From JAFLBI01 sp964616465 (GTDB lineage: Bacteria; Bacteroidota; Bacteroidia; Chitinophagales; Chitinophagaceae), in the NCBI GenBank assembly GCA_964616465.1, contig CAZTTO010000008.1, positions 1-64,000 on the forward strand: DNA of 64,000 bases, in the 5' to 3' direction. This document shows, in pieces, positions 47,144 to 55,061 of this stretch. Made by a program: the position numbers and the translations under genes. The notes under the pieces were generated by a model. It ran no database searches. It saw only the letters and a list, made by a program, of their open reading frames with translations, and had not been told where the DNA came from. How positions within the stretch are numbered: position 1 is the first letter of the stretch; each line of letters starts with the position of its first letter.

Positions 47144-47803
47144 TTAATGGGATTCATCAAATGTTACTTTCCCATTATCTAAGTCGTAGTAAGCGCCAAT
47201 AATTTTTACTTTTTTTGACTCATACATTGATTTTAAGATAGGTGTGGAATTTTTTAGGAGGGTAACGCCATGTTGAATATTTGCACGCACAGCTAGATCG
47301 GGATTGGATGTTAGGCTATCTAGAATGTCTTTCTGTTCCTGCTCTTTTGATAAATAGTCAATGATGTTTTGGATATGGTCTTTGTGTCTTTCATTGCCAC
47401 TCGATAAAAATGCTTGTATAGCTCCACAAGATTCATGTCCGAGTACAACAATAAGCTTACATTCAAGATGCTCAACTGCATATTCCACGCTTCCTAATTC
47501 ATAATCACCTATTACATTTCCTGCAGTTCTAATAGTAAATATGTCGCCTAGGCCTTGATCAAAAATGAGTTCAGGCGGAATTCTAGAGTCGGAGCAACTT
47601 ACTACGGTAACAAAAGGATGTTGCGCTTTTTTGATTTCTTTGATTCTTGCCAGGCTCTCGTCAGGATGAATGGAATGTCCTTTCATAAATCGTTCATTCC
47701 CTTCTTTTAGTTTATCTAATGGCGATGCGTTTGCGTTGTATTTTAAGGTTGGATCTTGGTTACATCCGAGCAAGCCTATTAAAATGATTAGAAGAAGTCG
47801 CAT
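47144..47803 (-). CDS. Beta-type carbonic anhydrase, predicted lipoprotein
   Basis: Interconverts CO2 and bicarbonate. Zinc ligands and the Asp-Arg dyad are visible in VVSCSDSRIPPE and GHESCGAIQ. The N-terminus is a lipoprotein signal (RLLLIILIGLLGC with the cysteine as lipidation site), so the enzyme should be anchored outside the cytoplasm. It starts 3 bases after the end of the SulP transporter, a pairing that suggests supply or capture of bicarbonate at the transporter. Length 219 residues is normal for the mature family plus signal. Confidence 0.92.
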   Translation of the reverse strand: MRLLLIILIGLLGCNQDPTLKYNANASPLDKLKEGNERFMKGHSIHPDESLARIKEIKKAQHPFVTVVSCSDSRIPPELIFDQGLGDIFTIRTAGNVIGDYELGSVEYAVEHLECKLIVVLGHESCGAIQAFLSSGNERHKDHIQNIIDYLSKEQEQKDILDSLTSNPDLAVRANIQHGVTLLKNSTPILKSMYESKKVKIIGAYYDLDNGKVTFDESH

Positions 47804-47806
47804 AAA

Positions 47807-49348
47807 TTAATGTATTTGTTGCACATTGACTGATTGAATATTGATTAGTTCCAACTCAATATGTCGGTCGTGGGCTTTGTTATGGAATTCGCTTATAATT
47901 TCTAATATATCATGATCAATGAAAGTGCTGTTACTACCATTAATCACTAGTTTACTATAGTTAGGGATTATATCCAAGGTCTTTTTAAGGTTGACTTTAT
48001 TCAGAAAAGTTACATTGCTATGTAATTGAATCGTGTAATGGTCAATACCCAACATATGTTTTTTTGTAATTGTAAATTCCTCTTTGGAGTTATTGCGCAC
48101 AATAAAATAAACAGCAATCAGTAATCCAATTGCAACACCAATTAGAAGATCAGTTAATAAAATGATGCTTATAGTGCAAATGAAAGGAATGAATTGCTTC
48201 CAACCTAAGTTCCACATATGTTTGTACAGTTGCGGTTTTGTTAAGTTGTAACCTGTCATTATAAGAATAGCACATAGGGAGGCATATGGAATTTTATTTA
48301 GTACAAATGGGATGGTAAGTACTGCAACTAATAATAAAATACCATGAGTTAATGATGATAACTTTGTTTTGCCACCAGCATCTACATTCGCTGCACCTCT
48401 AACAACTACTGCAGTGAGCGGGATAGCGCCTAATAATCCACAAGTTATGTTGCCAATACCTTGAGCAACCAATTCCCTATTCATAGGAGTAATTCTATTG
48501 CGTTTATCAAGTTTATCGATCGCTTCTACGCATAACAGCGTTTCAAGTGAAGCAAGCATACCAATAGTGATACCAAGTTTCCAGATTTCTAGGTTAGAAA
48601 AGAGTAGATTGAATTTTGGAAAAATGATTTCATTGAAAATATTTGCTGGAATGAATACAAGTTGAGATGACTTGAAGTTAAGCTGAGTAGAAAAATTTTC
48701 TAGAACTAAAGAAGCAAGAATTCCCAAAGAAACAATCAGTAAAGCAGGTGGAATAAGCTTCAACTTTTTCTTTTGTAATAGAATCAAGAGTGCAATTGAA
48801 ACAATTGTTAACAAGGATGGTGTGGTACTGACTTGTTTTGATAGTTGGCTGATATTGTCAAAAAAGTTTTCCGCAGTAAAAAGTTGCAGGAATTGCGTTG
48901 ACCAAAAATCTGCATCTTCATATCCAATACTTAGTGGGATTTGCTTTGCAATCAAAATAATACCAATAGCTGCCAGCATTCCTTTAATGACAGAAGAAGG
49001 GAAGTAATTACCAATGACCCCTAATTTTAGAATACCTAAAATAAGTTGGAACAATCCTGCAATCATAACAGAGAGCAGAAAGACAGCATAATCTCCAAGC
49101 GAGGCAATGGAAGCTGCTACAAGGGTGGTTAATCCCGCTGCAGGTCCCGATACAGAAAGTTGAGATCCACTAATTAAGGAAACAACAATTCCGCCTATTA
49201 TGCCAGAAAGCAATCCTGCATAAAGAGGAGCTCCAGATGCAAGGGCAATACCTAAGCAAAGCGGTAGTGCAACCAAAAAAACTGAAATGCCGGCAGTAAA
49301 ATCGTATTTCAGCCAAATGATTCTATAATATTTCAGCGCTCTTCTCAA
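47807..49348 (-). CDS. SulP family anion transporter with STAS domain
   Basis: A 513-residue inner-membrane transporter, SLC26/SulP family, likely carrying bicarbonate or sulfate. The typical first helices (DFTAGISVFLVALPLCLGIALASGAPLYAGL) and about twelve membrane segments are followed by a C-terminal STAS domain (about 420-510, with LVINGSNSTFIDHDILEII). The only start that fits the frame is TTG at 49348: a stop lies four codons upstream and no ATG occurs before the first helix. The carbonic anhydrase gene directly downstream favours bicarbonate as substrate. Confidence 0.9.
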   Translation of the reverse strand: MRRALKYYRIIWLKYDFTAGISVFLVALPLCLGIALASGAPLYAGLLSGIIGGIVVSLISGSQLSVSGPAAGLTTLVAASIASLGDYAVFLLSVMIAGLFQLILGILKLGVIGNYFPSSVIKGMLAAIGIILIAKQIPLSIGYEDADFWSTQFLQLFTAENFFDNISQLSKQVSTTPSLLTIVSIALLILLQKKKLKLIPPALLIVSLGILASLVLENFSTQLNFKSSQLVFIPANIFNEIIFPKFNLLFSNLEIWKLGITIGMLASLETLLCVEAIDKLDKRNRITPMNRELVAQGIGNITCGLLGAIPLTAVVVRGAANVDAGGKTKLSSLTHGILLLVAVLTIPFVLNKIPYASLCAILIMTGYNLTKPQLYKHMWNLGWKQFIPFICTISIILLTDLLIGVAIGLLIAVYFIVRNNSKEEFTITKKHMLGIDHYTIQLHSNVTFLNKVNLKKTLDIIPNYSKLVINGSNSTFIDHDILEIISEFHNKAHDRHIELELINIQSVNVQQIH

Positions 49349-49401
49349 TGCACAATATTAATGAGTGCATTGGAATTGAAATATGATTTTTACTTGCTTT
49401 T

Positions 49402-49611
49402 TTAATTTTCTTCAACATATTCTAATATGTCCGCTGGTTGGCAGTTAAGCGCTTTACATATAGCTTCAAGAGTGCTAAAACGGATTGCCTTTGCTTTTCC
49501 TGTTTTTAGGATTGAAAGATTTGATAATGTAAGCTCTACTTTCTCGGAAAGTTCATTAAGCGACATTTTTCGTTTTGCCATCATCACATCAAGGTTTACT
49601 ACAATTGGCAT
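49402..49611 (-). CDS. Small XRE-type transcriptional regulator (YozG-like)
   Basis: A 69-residue helix-turn-helix protein: MSLNELSEKVELTLSNLSIL is the DNA-binding core, followed by IRFSTLEAICKALNCQPADIL. The small size and pairing with a DUF2975 membrane protein one base upstream match the YozG family. It probably controls its own pair. Confidence 0.88.
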   Translation of the reverse strand: MPIVVNLDVMMAKRKMSLNELSEKVELTLSNLSILKTGKAKAIRFSTLEAICKALNCQPADILEYVEEN

Positions 49612-49612
49612 A

Positions 49613-50149
49613 TTAAACAGTTAAATCGTTTTCAGATTGTAGTTCAATTCCACGCTTGAAAATGAGAGAAATCGAAAATAAGATTGCTGACATGACTAAA
49701 AAAGTGCCATTATCTTCAAAGTACCTTGCAGCAACGCCAAAATTGTATTGGTGGGTCGTTAGTTTTTTGATCAACTCAATACTTACAAAGCTGATGATGC
49801 CCACTAGAAACGTGAAGTAAGTGGTCCTTGAAATTTTTTCTGAAACTTCTTTGCTGAAAGGTTTGAATAAGTTCAAAACCTTGAACAAGCTCAGGATAAT
49901 ATAAAATACATAAGCCTTTAGCCCAGATACTGCAATGATAAATATAAATGTGAGGCTATATAACAACATACTCTGGGTATATAGTTCAGATAGATTTAGA
50001 CCAAGATGAAGGTTATTCGTTGCAATAGGTTTGAATAGGCTATACACATAATTAAATAATAGTGCGCCTGTTTGAATGCAATAGCCAGCAAATATGAGCC
50101 AGCAGATGGTTTGGATTAATTTCCAGACGAAGTCATTTTTCTTTGTCAT
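49613..50149 (-). CDS. DUF2975 membrane protein
   Basis: A 178-residue protein with four membrane helices (for example LIQTICWLIFAGYCIQTG and LLYSLTFIFIIAVSGLKAYV) and a polar loop with LNLFKPFSKEVSEKI. This is the DUF2975 layout. Its gene is followed with a one-base gap by the YozG-like regulator, the usual partner. Function unknown. Confidence 0.82.
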   Translation of the reverse strand: MTKKNDFVWKLIQTICWLIFAGYCIQTGALLFNYVYSLFKPIATNNLHLGLNLSELYTQSMLLYSLTFIFIIAVSGLKAYVFYIILSLFKVLNLFKPFSKEVSEKISRTTYFTFLVGIISFVSIELIKKLTTHQYNFGVAARYFEDNGTFLVMSAILFSISLIFKRGIELQSENDLTV

Positions 50150-50318
50150 AGTTGGTTGTGCTTTTGTGGCACAAAACTATAAATATTTATTGAAAAACAA
50201 TAAAAAATATTTAAAATTCAAAAAAATCCATCTCGTCTCTTCTTTTTTATGAGCGCAGTGAGTTGAAAGTTGCGAAACTTATGATGTTAGGGTAAAGAAT
50301 TAGGGAAGTAAGGCTGGA

Positions 50319-51017
50319 CTAATTAATTCTACTCCAACTATTTCCAAAGACATCTTTAAAAAAAACAATACCAAATTCCTTATCGAACCACACCTCATTA
50401 ACGGTATAGCGATAGCTATAAATAGGGTCAATAAAAACAGCGTTGTTTCCGGAATGGATAATTGATACCTTATTAAAAGTTCTCACAGCGTTAGTGAAAG
50501 TTACAAATTGGATTGGCTCATAATAATTGGGATAAGGAATGTAGGGGGAGGTCCACTCGTCTGTGATTGATGGTTTTGCGTTAAAATCGGCTATGCCTCC
50601 ACCACCTCTAAGAGTTGCATGAGCTACAGTATTATTTGGAGGAATGTTTCTTCGATCGATTTCTTTGGGCAGTACCATTTGTTTTGTAAACGTTGTGGTT
50701 AATGGCGAATTAGGGAATGGAGGAATGGTATCGGTTCGTACTAGATAGATACTTGATACATCATAGCTATAAAAAGTTTTACAGTAACCAGTATTCCAGT
50801 TACAATCGCGCACAGATTCTTTTAAGTGATCTATTTTAAAAATTCTAAATGAACGGATTGTTCCATTGGATCCCTGGTAATGAATGGTGTCATTTAGTTT
50901 CAGTCCAGATAATATTTCTTTCCCAACTAAATCGAATGAGAAATAAGGAGGCTGTTCTGTGTCTTTTTGGCAAGAAATGAGCGTTTGGAAAAATAGTATA
51001 ATAATGAGGTAACGCAT
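50319..51017 (-). CDS. Predicted lipoprotein of unknown function
   Basis: A 232-residue protein with a lipoprotein signal (RYLIIILFFQTLISC, lipid site at the cysteine, then QKDTEQPP). The mature part is beta-rich with many aromatic residues and a pair of cysteines in CNWNTGYC. I recognise no family. Likely anchored in the outer membrane or at the surface. Single gene, last before the tRNA-Pro repeat region. Confidence 0.65.
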   Translation of the reverse strand: MRYLIIILFFQTLISCQKDTEQPPYFSFDLVGKEILSGLKLNDTIHYQGSNGTIRSFRIFKIDHLKESVRDCNWNTGYCKTFYSYDVSSIYLVRTDTIPPFPNSPLTTTFTKQMVLPKEIDRRNIPPNNTVAHATLRGGGGIADFNAKPSITDEWTSPYIPYPNYYEPIQFVTFTNAVRTFNKVSIIHSGNNAVFIDPIYSYRYTVNEVWFDKEFGIVFFKDVFGNSWSRIN

Positions 51018-51297
51018 GACATGCGCCTATTGGTGTAAAGTTACGAATTTATAGGAGATTGGTAAGGCATTGGATTTTAATCTAGTTATGGTTTCAACAA
51101 TTTATTCGGTTCTCTTCAGAATGTGTTTGGTGTGGGGGTTAAATTGATGGCTACTTTGTAAAATCATGATTATCAACTTAATTGCATAAAAATAAGAGCG
51201 CCTGAATTAGGTGCTCTGAGGTCTGGAAGACAGGATTACCTCCGGTCATCCTTTTATGGGGGGGCTAATACAAATTAGCCTTGAAGGCTTCGCCTTC

Positions 51298-51397
51298 NNN
51301 NNNNNNNNNNNNNNNNNNNNNNNNNNNNNNNNNNNNNNNNNNNNNNNNNNNNNNNNNNNNNNNNNNNNNNNNNNNNNNNNNNNNNNNNNNNNNNNNN
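51298..51397. other. Assembly gap (100 N)
   Basis: Exactly 100 N, the usual placeholder for unknown length. The flanks are two phases of the same 166-bp repeat; from the repeat sequence the missing DNA should be 31 bases plus a whole number of 166-bp units. Confidence 0.98.
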
Positions 51398-51585
51398 CTT
51401 GCTTATATCGTTCGCGCACAAAAAAGCCCTGGCTATCGCCAAGGCTAATCTGAATGTCGGGAAGACAGGATTACCTTCGGTCATCCTTTTATGGGGGGGC
51501 TAATACAAATTAGCCTTGAAGGCTTCGCCTTCTTTGGCATTTTTGCACGCTCACTTTTATAAGCTTGCTTATATCGTTCGCGCAC

Positions 51586-51612
51586 AAAAAAGCCCTGGCT
51601 ATCGCCAAGGCT
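51586..51612 (-). terminator. Terminator of tRNA-Pro
   Basis: On the minus strand, a 9-pair stem AGCCTTGGC/GCCAGGGCT (one G-U pair) with a GATA loop followed by T's, 11 bases after the tRNA. A copy lies in the next repeat unit at 51420-51446. Confidence 0.8.
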
Positions 51613-51622
51613 AATCTGTATG

Positions 51623-51696
51623 TCGGGAAGACAGGATTCGAACCTGCGACCCCCTGGTCCCAAACCAGGTGCGCTACCGGCCTGCGCTACTTCCCG
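51623..51696 (-). tRNA. tRNA-Pro (anticodon TGG)
   Basis: A 74-base cloverleaf on the minus strand. The acceptor stem CGGGAAG pairs with CTTCCCG, discriminator A. The anticodon arm is CCTGG-TTTGGGA-CCAGG with anticodon TGG, and the T arm contains GGTTCGAATCC. The CCA end is not encoded (the next bases are CAT). Confidence 0.95.
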
Positions 51697-51875
51697 TTCC
51701 GTTTTGGGAGTGCAAATATAGGTATTCGCCCGATTTTGCCAAGTTTCAATATTTTTTATAACCCTTTTATGTAAAAAAATGCGCATTTGCATCCTTGATT
51801 CAAAGAAGAATCTTTTTAAATAAACAAAAAATTGCCAAATGGCTTAATTTCAATCATCTTAAAAATCAACCAAGT

Positions 51876-53081
51876 ATGAAAAAGCTTTTGCTTGCCTTCG
51901 GGGCACTGCTGACAATTGCTATAGGCGTAAATGCACAGCAAAAAAAACAAACAGGTATTCCATTTGCAAAAGGAATGGCTCCGTGTAGTACTGTAGATCC
52001 ACCAAAAAACTTTTTATTGGATACCACAGATCTTAAGACAGGTCGTGGACTGGCTGATAATTTTTATTTGTGGGATGTAGGTTCTATTCTTTATGTAAAA
52101 ATTTGGAATGGTAGTCCTCAAATGCGTCAAATGATTCAAGCTTATGCCAAAGAATGGGAAAAATATGCCAATATTAAGTTTCAGTTTGTAGAAACTGGTG
52201 ATGCGCATATTCGTGTACTTCTCGATAACAAAGGTGGTAACAACTCTAGAATAGGTATTCAGGCACTTTCTGTTCCTCAAGACCAAAAGACAATGAATTT
52301 GGATACAACCACATTTAGAACTGCTGCATATACTTATACAGCAATTGTTCATGAATTTGGTCACGCTATTGGTTTATTACATGAGCATAGCAGTCCTATT
52401 TCTGGCATTAAGTGGAACAAAGACTATGTGTATGCAGAATTGAAGCGTACCAATGGTTGGGATAGAGATGCAGTTGATTGGAACTTATTTAAAACTGTGA
52501 ATCAGTTTTACACTAATGGAACTACGTATGATCGTTATTCAATTATGCACTATCCAATTATGCCAGGTTGGACTACAAATAGCTATGTGGTTAATTGGAA
52601 TAATGCAATTTCTGAGGGGGATAAAAATTTAATGCGTATTTTATATCCAGCAAGTGGAGCAAGAAGTACAGAAGTTCCAAGATTGTATGTTACAAATCCA
52701 CAAGAACCTGTTACGCTTTTAAATGTTGCCAAAATGGGGGTTAGTATTTTTCCTAGATTCCATATTTCAAGTAATATTAATACAAGTGCATTTGTAGTTG
52801 CTTATGTGTACGATGAATTTAATCGTCCTGTAACTTACACTGATGCTACTGGAAAGAGTATGATTTTATGTACTTATATGTCTGTTAATTTAGAGGGCAA
52901 TAAAAAGTATACTGTAAATAATGGAACAGCTCGCGACTTTGAATTGTTTATACCTCAAGCAGAGATACTCAAGTATGTACCAAATGGTGCTGTAAAAATT
53001 TCTGTTCAAGTTTTGGTTTCAGCTAATAATGAATTGAAGAACTTTTATGTGTCTGAACTAAAATCTATGGTGGCTAAATAA
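51876..53081 (+). CDS. Secreted astacin-like zinc metalloprotease
   Basis: A 401-residue exported protein. The signal peptide is MKKLLLAFGALLTIAIGVNA; the protease domain covers about residues 55-260. The metzincin zinc motif is HEFGHAIGLLHE (first His at residue 159) and the Met-turn is YSIMHYP, as in astacins (M12A). The C-terminal 140 residues form a beta-rich domain without a sorting signal that I recognise. The frame is open from 51795, but 51876 fits the signal peptide. Single gene with its own terminator. Confidence 0.88.
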   Translation: MKKLLLAFGALLTIAIGVNAQQKKQTGIPFAKGMAPCSTVDPPKNFLLDTTDLKTGRGLADNFYLWDVGSILYVKIWNGSPQMRQMIQAYAKEWEKYANIKFQFVETGDAHIRVLLDNKGGNNSRIGIQALSVPQDQKTMNLDTTTFRTAAYTYTAIVHEFGHAIGLLHEHSSPISGIKWNKDYVYAELKRTNGWDRDAVDWNLFKTVNQFYTNGTTYDRYSIMHYPIMPGWTTNSYVVNWNNAISEGDKNLMRILYPASGARSTEVPRLYVTNPQEPVTLLNVAKMGVSIFPRFHISSNINTSAFVVAYVYDEFNRPVTYTDATGKSMILCTYMSVNLEGNKKYTVNNGTARDFELFIPQAEILKYVPNGAVKISVQVLVSANNELKNFYVSELKSMVAK

Positions 53082-53103
53082 TTTTTCAAATAAAATTGTA
53101 TAC

Positions 53104-53141
53104 ATCGCCTGCGAAAATTATTTCGTGGGCGATTTTTTTTG
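53104..53141 (+). terminator. Rho-independent terminator of the metalloprotease gene
   Basis: Long stem (ATCGCC... with ...GGCGAT, 53104-53116 with 53121-53133, including two G-T pairs) and eight T. It overlaps the last codons of the convergent PAP2 gene. Confidence 0.88.
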
Positions 53142-53738
53142 ATATAGAATCGAATTGGAAAGCGCAACTGAAATGACTGCAGCGAAAATGCCTGCGCCTA
53201 AGTCGATTGGAAAATGTTGGGCTAAGTAAACTCTAGAGTATGCAATTAGTGATGTTAGAATAAAACCAAATACTAGCCAGTATTTAGAAGGGTGAATGAT
53301 TAAGATAAGCAAATAAGCTGCAAAAGCAGTTGCTGTATGTCCAGATGGAAAACTGTTGATTTGATGTACTTCAACACCCGCGACCTGATGAATAAATGCG
53401 TCTGTTATAGCTTTAGTAGGACGAGGAGCACCATTAAAAAGAAATAATTTGGCACCTTGTGTAATAATTGTTGAGAAGACTGCTGTTAGAATTATCAGTC
53501 TCCAAAAACTTTTGTGTTTCCAAAGTATCCATATAAACAAAGGAATAAAAATTGCGCCATCCCCTAAATGAGTAATGTATTTAAAGAAAAAGTCAGCCAT
53601 TTTTCCTCCATTGCCATTTGCCCATAAGAAGCATTCATTTTTCCCATATATGGTACTAACTAATATCAGCAGTGCACCAAGAATTGAGGAAGCGATGAAA
53701 CCTTTTTTTGAAATTGAATGGAGTGATGATAGCATCAT
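53118..53738 (-). CDS. PAP2 family phosphatase
   Basis: A 206-residue integral membrane phosphatase, acting on lipid phosphates such as undecaprenyl diphosphate or phosphatidic acid. The three-part active site is visible: KLFLFNGAPRPTK, FPSGHTATAF and SRVYLAQHFPIDL. About six membrane helices. The 3' end overlaps the terminator of the convergent metalloprotease gene. Confidence 0.9.
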   Translation of the reverse strand: MMLSSLHSISKKGFIASSILGALLILVSTIYGKNECFLWANGNGGKMADFFFKYITHLGDGAIFIPLFIWILWKHKSFWRLIILTAVFSTIITQGAKLFLFNGAPRPTKAITDAFIHQVAGVEVHQINSFPSGHTATAFAAYLLILIIHPSKYWLVFGFILTSLIAYSRVYLAQHFPIDLGAGIFAAVISVALSNSILYQKKSPTK

Positions 53739-53804
53739 AACTCAAAAATAAGCGGTAAATATCGAAATGAAAAAAGGGGAAGTAATTCACTTCCCCTCGC
53801 TTGC

Positions 53805-55061
53805 TCAGCTAACCCCTGCTAATTCGAGGCTTTTCTTTTGAATTTTCTTCAATTCTACTTCTTCAATAATGGGCTGTGGCGCAAGTATCAAAGAAATATT
53901 TTGTTCTTTCCACCAAGTTTTGTCTTTCAAATGACTAACATGTATCACACCAATTAAGTACTTTCTTGTTTCATGGGCATGCCATTCTTCAATCCACTCA
54001 AAATTTTCTTTAGGAATATGATCCCATTCTTCAAAGCTTAGGTAAACTTTTAGATAGTAATCGTTCGACAGCACATTGGGTTGGTGTTGGTATCTTTTTT
54101 TGTATTCATATCGGTAATCGTAGCGTAATGCTGCAATATCACTTAGTACAGCAGAAGCTGTTGGGAAGCTTCCTGCTCCTTTACCGTAGAAAAATTGTTT
54201 ATCTGAAAATCCACTTTCAATAACAACACCATTATATTCGTTTTTGACAAATGCCAAATGATCTTCTTTTTTCACAAATTGAGGAAGTACAAATGCGGCA
54301 ATACCGCCATCTCTCAATTTAGTTGCTTGCGCAACCAACTTAATTTCTTGTTGTTTTTCCTTAGCAACCAATGCATCGCTTAATTGAATTTGTTGTATAC
54401 CACTAAAAAGAATTTCATTCGGATTAGCAACTATACCATAAGCATGGTTCAATAATATAATCCATTTAAATAAAGCGTCGTAGCCTTCTACATCTAACTT
54501 AGGGTCGGCTTCTGCAAATCCAAGTTGCTGTGCTTGTAGTACTGCATCTTGAAATCGAATGTTTTCCTCAAACATTTTTGTGAGGATATAATTTGTTGAA
54601 CCATTTACAATTGCTTTAATAGCATGCAGTAAATCGTTGTCGTAATATTCTTCTAAATTTCTAATGACAGGTATAGAAGCACATGCAGATGCTTCGCAGA
54701 GAAAAGGAAGTCCGGTTTTTTGTTGCAGTTCAAGAATTTCCGGCAAATGTTCTGCAATCATTTTTTTACTTGCACTAACTACAGCTTTACCTTGTAGCAT
54801 AGCTGTTTGTATGATTTCAAAAGCAGGTTGACTTTCATTAATTACTTCAACTACCACATTAATTTCAGGATCGAATAAAATATCTTCTTTATTAGTTGTA
54901 AAAAGCTCTGCGGGTGCATTTCTTTTTTTGCTTGGATCTTTAATACATACTTTTTTGATAGTTGCTTTTAAAGAAGGTGTTTGGTGTAACACGCGATAGA
55001 GACCTTCACCTACCACGCCAAAGCCAAATAGACCAATTTTTAGTTGTTTACCTGATGACAT
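53805..55061 (-). CDS. hom: Homoserine dehydrogenase
   Basis: Reduces aspartate semialdehyde to homoserine for methionine and threonine. The 418-residue product has the Rossmann motif GLFGFGVVGEGLYRVL, the central NGSTNYILTKM and the catalytic region GFAEADPKLDVEGYDALFK. The last about 80 residues replace the usual ACT domain with an unrecognised segment rich in Trp and Glu. Here it is the third gene of the SAM-riboswitch operon and overlaps metX by 14 bases. Confidence 0.94.
   Translation of the reverse strand: MSSGKQLKIGLFGFGVVGEGLYRVLHQTPSLKATIKKVCIKDPSKKRNAPAELFTTNKEDILFDPEINVVVEVINESQPAFEIIQTAMLQGKAVVSASKKMIAEHLPEILELQQKTGLPFLCEASACASIPVIRNLEEYYDNDLLHAIKAIVNGSTNYILTKMFEENIRFQDAVLQAQQLGFAEADPKLDVEGYDALFKWIILLNHAYGIVANPNEILFSGIQQIQLSDALVAKEKQQEIKLVAQATKLRDGGIAAFVLPQFVKKEDHLAFVKNEYNGVVIESGFSDKQFFYGKGAGSFPTASAVLSDIAALRYDYRYEYKKRYQHQPNVLSNDYYLKVYLSFEEWDHIPKENFEWIEEWHAHETRKYLIGVIHVSHLKDKTWWKEQNISLILAPQPIIEEVELKKIQKKSLELAGVS

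Larger units (their letters stand above)
51222..51638 (-). repeat. Tandem array with 166-bp period containing tRNA-Pro 3'-end copies
   Basis: Direct repeats lie downstream of tRNA-Pro on its own strand. One complete unit is 51398-51563, a second starts at 51564 and runs into the tRNA. The left piece 51222-51297 is a third copy cut by the N run. Each period contains a copy of the last 16-18 bases of the tRNA (51457-51472 and, with one change, 51222-51237; the true one begins at 51623), the hairpin terminator and a palindrome ATAAGC-TT-GCTTAT. The array therefore begins and ends in tRNA 3'-end sequence. A 19-residue basic frame (complement 51481-51540, MPKKAKPSRL...) lies within the unit; coding is not supported. 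Confidence 0.85.

Noticed and set aside
51481..51792. 103-codon frame opposite to and across tRNA-Pro
   Set aside because: It reads through the tRNA gene; only the short basic part inside the repeat is mentioned as a possibility.
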